64,000 nt of DNA from Trichomonas vaginalis G3. Its lineage: Eukaryota; Parabasalia; Trichomonadida; Trichomonadidae. Positions within the stretch are counted from its first letter, which is position 1, and every line of letters begins with the position of its first letter. The position numbers were made by a program, and so were the translations under genes. This document shows, in pieces, positions 8,931 through 19,004 of this stretch. Where the stretch lies: assembly GCF_026262505.1 (NCBI RefSeq), contig NC_067205.1, positions 1,736,001 to 1,800,000 of the forward strand, written 5' to 3'. The notes beneath the pieces are model-generated. The model was not told the origin of the DNA and searched no databases. It was given only the letters and a program-made list of their open reading frames with translations.

Positions 8931-10502
8931 TTGGTGCCAAACACTAAACCGATTAATGGAAATGTGTTTCATTCATTCGAAAAGATAAATGAAATATTCG
9001 CAAAGAATGACGGTAGAAGATATTATAGAGAACTTGAAAGTTCATGCTATGACTCTGATGCTCCATATTTTGATGATAAACAAACTCATTTAAGAATTAC
9101 AAATCCGGCTCATGATGTGAACCAATTAGGTGACACATATATTAAACGCAAAGTTAAAGCAACTCTAGTTTCAAATAAAGCTTTCACATGTGATACCGCT
9201 TTTAAATGCATGCGTTTATTCGTTGGTTACAAATCATCAAATCAAAGCTTTAAACAATTAGAAGTAGAAACTGAAAGAGGTGATGCCGGTTATCTTCAGA
9301 TGGATTGCGCCCGTGAATCTTTCGCATTTGCAACATATAAACCAAAATCAGAAAGGAAAGTTAAAAAGTTTGTTCATTCGTTATATAATAATGTTCAAAA
9401 ATATGATAACTCAGTATGTGGTAAATATATTGACCCTTCAGAAGTTTTCAAGAAAGCAAATGAAGAAGTTGATGTCACTTTTGATATGATTATTCCGGTA
9501 AATGATTTGTTAGCATTTCAGGCGTTCGATGATTATCCTAAATCATTTGGTGATATCATTCTTAAATATTATGTTTTCAGGGATACTTTAGTATTTTGTC
9601 AGGTTGACCCGTTAAGAGTTGCTGATTTACAAAATTACGTTTATGAAAAGATAACTGATGAAAATTATGAAAAGATTATGAATCATGTTTATAAATATGA
9701 TCGCAAATTCCAACAAATCGGACTTCCTGCCAAATTAATTACAAGCTTAGCCGCTACATCTGCTGACGCAACAGTTGATGACGTTATTATTTCATGCACA
9801 AAGATGGAAGTTTTAGAGGATAAATGCATTACACCAGGATACGGTTTAATTGAAGAATCAGTTAAAGCAATACCACGTTTATTCAGTAAGGAAGATCCAT
9901 TCATGATTCCAGCTCAACATATTGACGTTCGTTCACTAAATGGAGGTTGCATCACTCCTGAAGGTATCAGTTCAGATTTCTCATACGCTCTTCATAATGT
10001 TACAGATGTTGTGTTAACATTTCCGAAGAATGCAATGCAAAGAACGGTTTTAGAAAATCCAATGCTTCGAGGTCTTCAGGTCACTATAGATTCCAGAAAC
10101 TTCCCCGATCAAGCGATGACCACAGTGGGTGACATATTCTTTACACGTATGCTTCAAGCTTCTGATTTAGATGGAGTGAATGAATGCACGGAAGAATACG
10201 AGGACTCATTAACTAGACCACTGAATGATGATAATGGCACGCCATTAGCTAGAACATGGAAAGACCAAACTTCATTCTTATGCACTATTCCAGTTCAATG
10301 TGATGGAGCGGGTATATTCTTTGATGGATTAGAAACTTTCAACTCACAAGTTACAGTACAAGTGAAAGCTTATCCAATCATTCAGGGTGTAAATGACACT
10401 TACTGTTCAAAGGTGACAAATCCTCCTCAGGTTTGGTTTACTAGGACTACGTATTGGACATGGACACCGGACGAAAGGTTTGAAATATCATCCAACAGGT
10501 AA
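8931..10502 (+). CDS. Major capsid protein candidate of element B (double jelly-roll type)
   Basis: 523 residues in one uninterrupted frame, the usual size for Polinton and virophage capsid proteins. The middle-to-late region (about residues 360-400: VVLTFPKNAMQRTVLENP, then QVTIDSRNFPDQAMTTVGD) matches the pattern of the decayed capsid gene of element C (MFVLFRRTINDY, NPVLN, INIDGKYYP, YSTVEDM). A string of beta-rich segments fits two jelly rolls (inference). The capsid would form hexon-like trimers. It sits between the small capsid-like genes and the packaging ATPase, the expected morphogenetic neighbourhood. The frame looks whole. Confidence 0.7.
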   Translation: MVPNTKPINGNVFHSFEKINEIFAKNDGRRYYRELESSCYDSDAPYFDDKQTHLRITNPAHDVNQLGDTYIKRKVKATLVSNKAFTCDTAFKCMRLFVGYKSSNQSFKQLEVETERGDAGYLQMDCARESFAFATYKPKSERKVKKFVHSLYNNVQKYDNSVCGKYIDPSEVFKKANEEVDVTFDMIIPVNDLLAFQAFDDYPKSFGDIILKYYVFRDTLVFCQVDPLRVADLQNYVYEKITDENYEKIMNHVYKYDRKFQQIGLPAKLITSLAATSADATVDDVIISCTKMEVLEDKCITPGYGLIEESVKAIPRLFSKEDPFMIPAQHIDVRSLNGGCITPEGISSDFSYALHNVTDVVLTFPKNAMQRTVLENPMLRGLQVTIDSRNFPDQAMTTVGDIFFTRMLQASDLDGVNECTEEYEDSLTRPLNDDNGTPLARTWKDQTSFLCTIPVQCDGAGIFFDGLETFNSQVTVQVKAYPIIQGVNDTYCSKVTNPPQVWFTRTTYWTWTPDERFEISSNR

Positions 10503-10580
10503 CACCGCAGTATAGAAGTTCATATGATGAAATATTGATGAATAGAAATGTTTAAAATTATAAATTTATTTTTGATTAAA

Positions 10581-11405
10581 TGGATTTAAATTCATCCACC
10601 CTTATGAAGAATTAGCGGGAGTATATAATACATACGTAGATGATATGATTAATGAAGCATTGAGTGATAATAGAAATGCTCTATCTAAGGAAAAATTAAT
10701 GAAAATTCCATATTCTGAATGTTACTTAAATTCAATCACTGCAGCAATTGGTAAACAAAATAAAGGTAAAACATTAACGATATTAAAACAATTATCATTA
10801 TTGCTAACACTTCCCCCTATTCACATGTGTTAATTTATATCAACCGTTCAGGTTCACCTTCAGATGATACATTTGAATCTTTAAAGCATTTAATCAAAAT
10901 TCCAATTATTTATTTATCACAAGAAGAAGCAGAAGATTATTTAAAAAACTTTTTAATGTATAAAGAATTATATAATACAATCAAGAAGCAAGGATTAGAG
11001 GATAAAATTATTGATAAACAACGGGATGAATTATTTGAAACACTTTCTATTTCAAATTTTGATAGAGAATTTTTGCATTCACTCATTTTTCTAGATGATG
11101 TAGTGAAATCAAAACTAATAACAAATGAGAAATCATATTTTAATCAGTTATTAACTCAATGTCGACACATTCAGTGTTCATTCTTTATGGCTGTTCAATA
11201 CTTCAAAGCATTAAGCACAAACATTAAATCAAATCTATCAACACTTTTCATTTTCAGTGGGTTTAGTCGTCAACAGTTGAACGTTATGCTTTATCAAGTG
11301 AATTTACCAATGAGCATTAATGAACTTTACACACAATATCAGCAATTAGGTGAACATGGAAAAATAATAGTTGATTTAAATAAAGGGAGTGTTAAATTTG
11401 ATTAA
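10581..11405 (+). pseudogene. Packaging ATPase of element B (A32/FtsK-like), broken
   Basis: Walker A is GKQNKGKT and Walker B is LIFLDDV; the following SFFMAVQYF and FIFSGF segments fit sensor regions of A32-type genome-packaging ATPases. It would pump element DNA into the capsid. The gene follows the capsid gene directly, as in many Mavericks. About two breaks are seen. Element C carries the equivalent gene on the minus strand at 54286-55161. Confidence 0.75.
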
Positions 11406-11446
11406 CTTTTTATAATTAATTTTTATTTTTTATTTATAATTAAACA

Positions 11447-12351
11447 TGACAGAAATAGCAAATCTTCTACAGGTTCCATTAAAAAAGGGACAAACAAAAA
11501 GGGTGCATATAATAGAACTATGAAAGTTCCTGATGGAATGAAAGAATTAGTTCATATTGTTGTTGGTCTTCAAAAAGATGTTAAACAAATGAGAAACGTT
11601 TTAACATTACCAGAAGCTCAAGCATATGCCAAACGTCATGGTCCAAATTGGGAAGCACACGAAGCAGACATTACGGGTCCAAGTGGAAAACCTGATGGTA
11701 TAAATGAAGTTTTCGTTACTGATGGTCAAGGTAATATTAAAGTCATAAATGGTTATAAATTAACTATGTCTGATTATCCTAAACGTAAAGTATATAATGA
11801 ACGTTATCCTATGCAATTTGATGAAAATGGAAAAGCTGTTAAACAATACATTGGAGAAGGTGAAAATGGTCCAATTAATTCATACCGTCATAATCCATAT
11901 TCTTATTTCAATGAAGAATTAAATGCTATTGAAGAGGGACCGGATGGATTACCACGATATTCTAACCAGTTTGATGGTCAATATGCAAATATTAGACCTG
12001 AAATTTCAGCTAAGAAATTCTTTAAAGTTGCTTTATTCGATCCAGTTTTCGCAAATGTTAAAGATGAACTTAAAGCAATTCCAACCAATTATAGTAGCAA
12101 GAATTGCATCAGGTGCTTTATCTCAAGCATTCAAAGATTTAATTAAGAAACCATTATATCAGCAACGTGGTTTAACTTATGATTTAGTTAAGGAATCAGA
12201 TAAAAGAAAATTTGAGAAATCAGATGATTATAAGAATGCAATTAATGAATATATTCGGTCTATTAATTTCGATGAAAATGCTAAAAATCAACTTCATGAA
12301 CAAATACAGGGAAATAATAGATTCAAAAGTTCCAGCAAAATAAAAGTTTAA
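11447..12351 (+). pseudogene. Unknown element B gene between ATPase and SCCG-motif gene, broken
   Basis: The long central part is hydrophilic, with [18 protein letters not shown] early on and a Tyr/Asn/Gly-rich middle ([14 protein letters not shown]), and it ends in a Lys-rich tail. About two breaks. No family recognised; its position suggests a structural or internal virion protein, but this is only context. Confidence 0.5.
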
Positions 12352-12376
12352 ATATATTTTTTTTATTCGAATATAA

Positions 12377-13012
12377 ATGAGAAGACGTTTCACTAGTCAA
12401 AAGAACACTAACGCAAAAGCAGAGATTACGGTTGGTTATAACGTAAATGATGATAAATCACGAATTATTCAAAATGTTAAAGTTAATGTTAGCCCCGAAT
12501 TAACTCGTGACTTACCGAAAAGGAGGAGGAGCAAAATAAAGAAGATGGAGACCCAATCATTTTATCTGAACCCGGTAAAGAACCCGTTGAAATCCCACAT
12601 ATCCAACATACCCCCACCTCTTTCATCAAACATCGAGAACCCATATAAAATAGACATTAATTCTGAATTAATGAAAATTTACCGTGATATAATAATTAAT
12701 AATTATGATTCAATAATAAATTTAATTGACCAATCCGGTTTAATTATTTTACCTTATGAATCATTAATTCACATTATCGCCATTCTTTGTGATGTTCAAG
12801 ATTCAGACGTTAAGATTCAATTTTTCATAGATGATGAGGTTTCATGCTGCGGAACAGTTGCAAAAATAAATCCTATAAAGGATATTAGCACAATTAAGAT
12901 ATCAAAGAACGGAACAACAACTGAACTTCATTTAACATATAATGATATTTATAATAAAATAGTTGATGAATATAAAATATCACTTGAAAAATTCTTTGTT
13001 AAGGCTATTTAA
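12377..13012 (+). CDS. SCCG-motif protein of element B, function unknown
   Basis: 211 residues. A basic N-terminus (MRRRFTSQKN, later KRRRSKIKKME) is followed by a Pro-rich linker and a C-terminal domain with DDEVSCCGTVAKIN. The C-terminal half (about residues 100-211) aligns by eye with the 91-residue gene at 58430-58705 of element C, which has EPDISCCGVSYNVI and a similar ending (YKISLEKFF against HNISLKFIC). A conserved Cys pair in a small domain shared by two Maverick families suggests a real, unnamed component. The frame looks whole. Confidence 0.6.
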   Translation: MRRRFTSQKNTNAKAEITVGYNVNDDKSRIIQNVKVNVSPELTRDLPKRRRSKIKKMETQSFYLNPVKNPLKSHISNIPPPLSSNIENPYKIDINSELMKIYRDIIINNYDSIINLIDQSGLIILPYESLIHIIAILCDVQDSDVKIQFFIDDEVSCCGTVAKINPIKDISTIKISKNGTTTELHLTYNDIYNKIVDEYKISLEKFFVKAI

Positions 13013-13488
13013 TATTCAAGCATTAACATTATCGAATAATAATCCTTTGAATCATAATCAATAATAATTGACCTTTCACCAGTTTCTATCGTTTGTTTTA
13101 TTTCTTTTTGTTCCCCACTATCGGATCGGTCATTGTAATTGTTTTTGTTATAGTATCAGCTTTATCTTTAACTTCAATCTTTTTTCCATCGGGATATTTA
13201 AACCAAAATTCCAAAAATTCGATATTGTCAATCTGTTCATATTTTAATCTATCAATTACATTTTTAATACCATCTGAAAATCTTATGAAATGGTCATTAT
13301 ATGGGTTTGATTGAACTAAATTTGAATGAAGTGAAATATAACCTGTTGATGAATATGACACTGACTCATATTTTCTGAAAACACTAAAATTTTATAACAT
13401 GAATGAATTTCTTATTCGTTGAATTTATGAATTCTTGAGGTAATCTTATTCTAGTTTTATTTATCACTGGAAAATAACGCTTTACCAT
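13013..13488 (-). pseudogene. Unknown minus-strand gene of element B, broken
   Basis: Reads from an ATG at 13488 (start MVKRYFPVINKTR). The middle has YSSTGYISLHSN and the end a Lys/Asp-rich stretch with SIIIDYDSKDYY. Beta-rich composition and a size near 155 residues fit a small structural protein, but no family is recognised. About two breaks. It is the only minus-strand gene in the 8.9-19 kb part of element B and faces away from the next gene at 13508. Confidence 0.5.
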
Positions 13489-13507
13489 ATTTTTATTCGT
13501 AATAAAA

Positions 13508-13969
13508 ATGTCAATTATCAATATTATTTCGAATAATAGTTGTGAATTAAATTTAACAGTTTGCGGAATTTATAATGTTACTCTCGTTTCTGTGAGTGGT
13601 AAATTTAATCCCATTCTTTTAGACCCTTCAGATTATATATCATTTATTAAAGATGACCTTGAAAAAACGTATGTTATGTATATAAATAATGTGATAGCGA
13701 AATGGGATATTAACATGATTTTAAGTTATTTAAATGAATCATTTATCGTATGGTATGAAGAAAATTTTAAATCAAAACCTGATAAACTTTTTGAACTTGA
13801 TGAAATAAATAACCTTATTAAATTCCCGCTGAAAATTAAATTTTGTACTCCTCATCTTCGTTCATTGTTGGGGATATTAAATTTTGAAAAAGATGTTGGG
13901 GATGTTTTGTATTCTGACACTGGTTCCAATTTCATTTTAATCAAATGTGATAAAGTTAATACCCAATGA
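13508..13969 (+). CDS. Unknown element B gene, possible capsid-associated protein
   Basis: 153 residues, beginning MSIINIISNNSCELNL. Alternating hydrophobic and polar residues suggest beta structure. The stop overlaps the ATG of the next frame by 4 bases (ATGA), which is unusual for eukaryotic genes. Either the two frames are one gene with a break, or they are coupled. No family recognised. Confidence 0.5.
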   Translation: MSIINIISNNSCELNLTVCGIYNVTLVSVSGKFNPILLDPSDYISFIKDDLEKTYVMYINNVIAKWDINMILSYLNESFIVWYEENFKSKPDKLFELDEINNLIKFPLKIKFCTPHLRSLLGILNFEKDVGDVLYSDTGSNFILIKCDKVNTQ

Positions 13970-14217
13970 GATTTTCACATCAAACATTAGACCCTAACTC
14001 TTACCCATCAATACAAAACATTTTATCCATCAACTTAAACACATTTTCTTTATCATATCCGTTTCAATTATCCGGGAATTCATTTATTCTTCATTCAAAA
14101 GATTTATCAAATATTAAATTTAGAATAACTGACCTATTTGATTGTGATTTAGAATTCATGAATGAAATATTATGGCAATTTCAAATAGAAAAAATAGCTG
14201 ATGAGATAACAGATTAA
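13966..14217 (+). CDS. Unknown short frame of element B, possible continuation of the gene before it
   Basis: 83 residues. The C-terminal part (IKFRITDLFDCDLEFMNE followed by ILWQFQIEKI) resembles the last strands of minor capsid or penton-like proteins of adenovirus-like elements, where a 'RxTDxxG...' segment precedes a final strand; that comparison is from memory and weak. It overlaps the previous frame by 4 bases. Confidence 0.45.
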   Translation: MRFSHQTLDPNSYPSIQNILSINLNTFSLSYPFQLSGNSFILHSKDLSNIKFRITDLFDCDLEFMNEILWQFQIEKIADEITD

Positions 14218-14241
14218 ATATTTATTTTTAAATCATAATAA

Positions 14242-15487
14242 ATGATTAAACAACAGCAACCACAGCAACTTAAGGCACAAAACACCCAGGTCCCTCAGAC
14301 CATTACATACGCCATATAGCATATAATTCAAAGACGGCAGAACAAACGCAAAGGTTGAAATATGGAGATTTGGAGATAGTATTGAAAAATGAACATTTCG
14401 AATTCGTTTGCAAAGGTGGTGGCAGTGATATCAAATATAAAAGAAATTTATTTATGAATTCAAAAATAAAAGGAATAACGGATGATATAACATCAATTCC
14501 ACCAGAAGAACAGAGATATTACGCATTAAATGCATTTCCTAAAGTTTTGAAGATTGGAAGATTTAATTTAAATGAGGAATTCATAGAAGGTTTCCTAAAT
14601 GACATAATGAAGAAGGTGGATAAGGAATATGTGGATAGTGAGTTAAATAAGAAGGCAAATTTGGTTTATGTTGATGAAAAAGATAATGAAATTAAAGAAA
14701 AGGTTGAATGGTATCATGAATGGACATTTGAGACTTTTAAAGTTAAAGCTGATACAGAATGGGTTTCAGGATGTTTAGACCTTAAAGCAGATAAGAACCA
14801 TACACATAACTTCTTCTCAACTGTTGCTATAGAAAGTATTGAAGGAACGGTTGGCGGAACTGGTGGGGATGCATTATATTATAATCCTCCTAACTTTCCA
14901 CAAGGTTTAACATCGAATGAAAACATAACAACGATGAAAAAAATTAAATGTAAAAATGTTTATGTCATGGATGATGAAAATAAAGTTAAATTCACTGCTC
15001 AAGATTTATATGATAAGAAAGCAGACAAAACAGAGCTTCAAACATTAAAGACAGAAATCTTCAAACATTATATCCTGTTGTTCTATTTATACGTCAATGA
15101 ACTCAACAAATCCTTCAGAAGTTTTAGGTTTTGGTATGTGGAAGCAGATTGTAGATAAATTCCTTATACTGTGCTAGATATTCAAAGCAAACAGGAGGTT
15201 CGAAGAAAATTAAAGAAGCAAACTTACCCCCGCACACTCATACAGGAACTACAAACTTTTCTGGCGACCATAGCCACTCATTAAGAGACCACCCATTATA
15301 CAACTCAGAATATGAAGCTGGCAATGATGTTTTATCTCCAGATTATAACCATTCAGCAAAAAAGACTTTTCGACCAACTGAACCAGGAGGAAATCATGTC
15401 CATACTTTCACAACAAATCCAACAGGCTTGGGTAAAGATTATATGCCACCATTTGTGACTATATTCGCATGGTACCGCGTTCATTGA
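14242..15487 (+). pseudogene. Fibre gene of element B with phage collar-type tip domain, broken
   Basis: The shaft region has repeated heptad-like units (VDKEYVDSELNKKAN, LKADKNHTHN) as in trimeric phage fibres. The central part around AIESIEGTVGGTGGDALYY, then FPQGLTS, is close to the element C fibre in both protein and DNA. The 3' end encodes the collar/tip signature (LPPHTHTG and DYMPPFVTIFAWYR). Such domains serve receptor binding in tailed phages; here the likely role is attachment to a cell or particle surface (inference). About three breaks. Confidence 0.75.
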
Positions 15488-15735
15488 ATGTGCTTGAGCT
15501 CAGACCTTTGGGTCAAGACTTACCGAATGAACTAAATATATTTTATGTCTGTAATTAATAAGGTAATGAAGTAATGAATGAACTGCAGAAATAAATGTTT
15601 ACGTTAAGTGACTCAAAGAGTCCGGAGACAAAGTCTCATGTTTTAGGTTAAGTGACTCAAAGAGTCCGGTGACAAAGTCTCATGGTTGCGTTAAGTGACT
15701 CAAAGAGTCCGGTGACAAAGTCTCATGGTTTCAGG
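15488..15735. repeat. Short tandem repeat (three ~44-bp units) after the fibre gene
   Basis: Three direct copies of a unit with GTTAAGTGACTCAAAGAGTC followed by GACAAAGTCTCATG run from about 15601 to 15733. GTGAC/GTCAC-type words recur in the larger arrays next door. No open frame. Possibly part of a replication or control region. Confidence 0.7.
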
Positions 15736-16232
15736 TTATTCAATAATTAATTATTTTTGAAGAACTGAAGGTGTCACCAGGTCACCAGGTCACCAGGTTA
15801 ATTAACTTCTCTGAAAAAGTGTGACAACATGACATTTTGACAACATTTCAGGATTAATGAGGAAGGCAGTTATGAATTATTTTTGAAGAACTGAAGGTGT
15901 CACCAGGTCACCAGGTCACCAGGTTAATTAACTTCTCTGAAAAAGTGTGACAACATGACATTTTGACAACATTTCAGGATTAATGAGGAAGGCAGTTATG
16001 AATTATTTTTGAAGAACTGAAGGTGTCACCAGGTCACCAGGTCACCAGGTTAATTAACTTCTCTGAAAAAGTGTGACAACATGACATTTTGACAACATTT
16101 CAGGATTAATGAGGAAGGCAGTTATGAATTATTTTGAAGAACTGAAGGTGTCACCAGGTCACCAGGTCACCAGGTTAATTAACTTCTCTGAAAAAGTGTG
16201 ACAACATGACATTTTGACAACAGTTCAGGAAA
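15736..16232 (+). repeat. Iteron array left of the primase-helicase gene (four units), plus strand
   Basis: Four direct copies of a ~124-bp unit. Each contains GAACTGAAGGTGTCACC, three copies of the octamer GGTCACCA, the palindrome TTAATTAA, then TGTGACAACATGACATT. A fifth unit lies at about 16480-16595. The same unit occurs twelve times in the opposite orientation beyond the primase-helicase gene (19005-20440). Confidence 0.85.
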
Positions 16233-16662
16233 TAAATGTTTACGTATATGTTTTGTCATGATTTCATCGTAATGAACGTAAATCCGACAAAAATATATTT
16301 TAGGGTAGAAGGGTAGATCTAACCTCATTTCTAACCTCTTTTCTAACCTCATGAATTTTCATGATTTCTTCATCGTAATGAACGTAAATGCTTTGTCAAA
16401 CATGAACGTATATGCTTTGTCAAAACTTCATCGTAATGAGTGTAAATGACCCAAAAATAATGTTTACGTTAATGGTTTCAGGTTATTCAATAATTAATTA
16501 TTTTTGAAGAACTGAAGGTGTCACCAGGTCACCAGGTCACCAGGTTAATTAACTTCTCTGAAAAAATGAGACAACATGACATTTTGACAACACAGAAAAT
16601 TTGATGCAGTCCAAAAATAAAGTTAGTTTTAAAATTATTTTTATTTTTTTATTCCTATATAA
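16233..16662. promoter_or_regulatory. Control-type region ahead of the primase-helicase gene
   Basis: Contains AGGGTAGAAGGGTAGATC, then TAACCTC repeats and ATGAATTTTCATGATTTC, repeated CGTAAATG/CGTATATG words, one more iteron (about 16480-16595) and a final AT-rich stretch to the ATG at 16663. The AGATCT-centred block is shared with element C, where it stands three times upstream of the KilA-N gene (50410-51060). Regulatory or replicative use is inference. Confidence 0.5.
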
Positions 16663-18975
16663 ATGACAGCAACAAACAACAACAGCAACTTTATCATTTC
16701 TGATGAACAAGTTATTGATTCATTAGCTGAGGAATTAGTTGTGGCAGAAACTAAAACCCTCAACGAAAGAATTGGTGAAAACAAGATTGATTTACATAAC
16801 TACCTCAAACACGATGGAGGAAGAGGAAGGAAAACTGGTATGGCTTTATTAGTAAATAAAATTTCAAATTTAACGATTATAGATGTTGATATCAATAAAT
16901 CATACAATGATGAACTTAAAGAAACAGTTAGAAAAGATATTTTATCAAAACTTTCGGATAAAGATGTTATCGTTAAAACCGCTTCAGGAGGTCTTCACAT
17001 TTATTGCAACACTAATTTCTTCTATGCAGTTTCGAACAGAATGATTAAATGTTATTCCTGCAATGATTATGATATCGATATCATGACTTCTATGGATGAT
17101 TCAAAGCGTTCTTTAGTGGTTATGGCTGATTCAAGAGTTCGCAAGAATGCATCAGAACCAATCAATACATACTCATTCATTCGTGGAAGTTACGATTCAA
17201 CATTAACCAGAACAGTGAATGATATATTAAATGATTTGAATATTAAGGTAAGAGTTGAACAGAAGAATGAAGAAATAAAGAGTATAATGAATGAAAACAA
17301 AGATGTAAACATTGACGATAAACTTGCCCAGAGCATAGTTGATGGCATCTGTGATTTTGAAGTACATAATGACGGTGGAAACATGAATTTAGAAAAAGAA
17401 ATAACATTATTCACACTGTTTCAAGCTATTAATTCGTTACCTAATCATTTAATTAATGAAGCATACGATAACGTTTATAACTTCTGCAATTTAACTGAAA
17501 ATGCAAAAAGTAATTTTGAAAAAGCACGTAGTAGATATGCACATTTAATGACTTCTCCATTTGTTTTAGTGAAGATTCTACAACTATATCAAAAGGAATA
17601 TTATGATGAATACGTTTTACCTTTATTACGTAAGCCAAAAATAACATTTGATATCGAACTTGATGACTCGTTTTTGATAACAGATATTAGACGCAGGGCT
17701 GAAAATCATCAGTATAAAAACAGTTCTGAAGTAATTGAGAATTTATCACGTGTAATCCGTTTTGTAGATTATGGAAACAAATACTTCATTCAGAAAGATT
17801 ACAACATACACGACAAAATGAATCAAATATCATTCGTTCTTCAATCAAACATGAAAGAGTCACTCAAAATGATTAAATTATTTAAAGAAGAAAGTAAAAC
17901 AATAACAGCATGGGATGTAGTACTAAATCAATTATCCTCATTAACTGTTAAGGGTGTTTGCTTTAAATCTGATTCTCCAGATGTTTTCTCAACGTTTCAG
18001 GGTTATAAATACAACATTCTCGAAAAGCCTGATTACTCAAAAATTGAGATGTTTATGGATTTCATTAAAGAAGCCATTTGTGATAATAACGATGAAGTGT
18101 ATAAATACCTACTCAGCTGGATTGCATCAATGATTCAACATCCTGGAGTTAAGAATGAAACAGCAATTATTTTGAAAGGACTTCAGGGAACAGGTAAAAA
18201 CAGATTCACAGACATTATTTCTGAACTTCTCGCTGGTTATTCATGTAAAAACATTACTGAAATAAGTGAGCTAACGGGTAATTTCAATTCAGTAGTTGAG
18301 AATAAAATGTTTCTTGTACTTAATAAACTCAAGAATGTAGGTGAAGACAGACTCGCAAACTTCAACGCTTTGAAATCAATTATTACGGATAATGAGATTA
18401 GAATTAATGAAAAGAATCAACCCAGAAGAACTGCTCAGAATGTTGCAAACTTCATTTTCGTAACTAATAACGTCTACCCTGTCAAAATTGAAGTTGGAGA
18501 CAGAAGATACGTAGTTTTAAGGGTTAATGGTAAATTCAAGGGTCAATTTGATTACTTCAAGAATTTGATGAATTCATGCACAAAGGAATTTTATGATAAC
18601 CTTTTAACATATTTTATCAATTACGACCTTTCATCATTTAATGTACGAATCATACCGATGACTGAAGCCAAACAAGATTTAATTGAATTATCAACAAATC
18701 CTTTAGATGTATGGATAAATACACATTATGATGAATTGTGTGCGGGTATGACGTGTAAAAATGCTCTATTCTGCAAACCATCAGACATGAAAGACAAAAA
18801 CTTTCAAATGAGCATTAAGGATAAATGTGAAAGGAAACAAAGAAAAATAGATGGTAAACAGACATGGTATTATGTTTTGAAAGAAGAAATGAAAGGATTA
18901 TATAAACAGGTTGAACCAAACGATAATGAGGATTCATTTACTGACGATGAAATACCTGTAAATGAAGCTTTATAA
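16663..18975 (+). CDS. Primase-helicase of element B (archaeo-eukaryotic primase plus SF3 helicase)
   Basis: 770 residues in one frame. The N-terminal primase-polymerase region shows GRGRKTGMALLV, an IIDVDI acidic pair (about residues 69-74) and SGGLHIY (about 108-114). The C-terminal third is a superfamily 3 helicase of the D5 type: Walker A GLQGTGKN (about 504-511), KMFLVLNK as the Walker B region and FIFVTNNV as motif C, followed by GDRRYVVL. It would unwind and perhaps prime element DNA. The element C counterpart (56121-57355) has the same helicase motifs but a shorter upstream part. The gene stands between two inverted iteron arrays. The frame looks whole. Confidence 0.85.
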   Translation: MTATNNNSNFIISDEQVIDSLAEELVVAETKTLNERIGENKIDLHNYLKHDGGRGRKTGMALLVNKISNLTIIDVDINKSYNDELKETVRKDILSKLSDKDVIVKTASGGLHIYCNTNFFYAVSNRMIKCYSCNDYDIDIMTSMDDSKRSLVVMADSRVRKNASEPINTYSFIRGSYDSTLTRTVNDILNDLNIKVRVEQKNEEIKSIMNENKDVNIDDKLAQSIVDGICDFEVHNDGGNMNLEKEITLFTLFQAINSLPNHLINEAYDNVYNFCNLTENAKSNFEKARSRYAHLMTSPFVLVKILQLYQKEYYDEYVLPLLRKPKITFDIELDDSFLITDIRRRAENHQYKNSSEVIENLSRVIRFVDYGNKYFIQKDYNIHDKMNQISFVLQSNMKESLKMIKLFKEESKTITAWDVVLNQLSSLTVKGVCFKSDSPDVFSTFQGYKYNILEKPDYSKIEMFMDFIKEAICDNNDEVYKYLLSWIASMIQHPGVKNETAIILKGLQGTGKNRFTDIISELLAGYSCKNITEISELTGNFNSVVENKMFLVLNKLKNVGEDRLANFNALKSIITDNEIRINEKNQPRRTAQNVANFIFVTNNVYPVKIEVGDRRYVVLRVNGKFKGQFDYFKNLMNSCTKEFYDNLLTYFINYDLSSFNVRIIPMTEAKQDLIELSTNPLDVWINTHYDELCAGMTCKNALFCKPSDMKDKNFQMSIKDKCERKQRKIDGKQTWYYVLKEEMKGLYKQVEPNDNEDSFTDDEIPVNEAL

Positions 18976-19004
18976 AGTATGATTTGAATTTATTTTTGCA
19001 TTAA

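Noticed and set aside
13093-13314. 73-residue hydrophobic plus-strand protein
   Set aside because: Antisense of the minus-strand gene at 13013-13488, with composition typical of a shadow.
14242-15487. Bacterial or phage contamination, because of the collar-type fibre
   Set aside because: The fibre is embedded in Maverick genes on both elements, with the same AT-rich composition and gene leaders, so it belongs to the elements.
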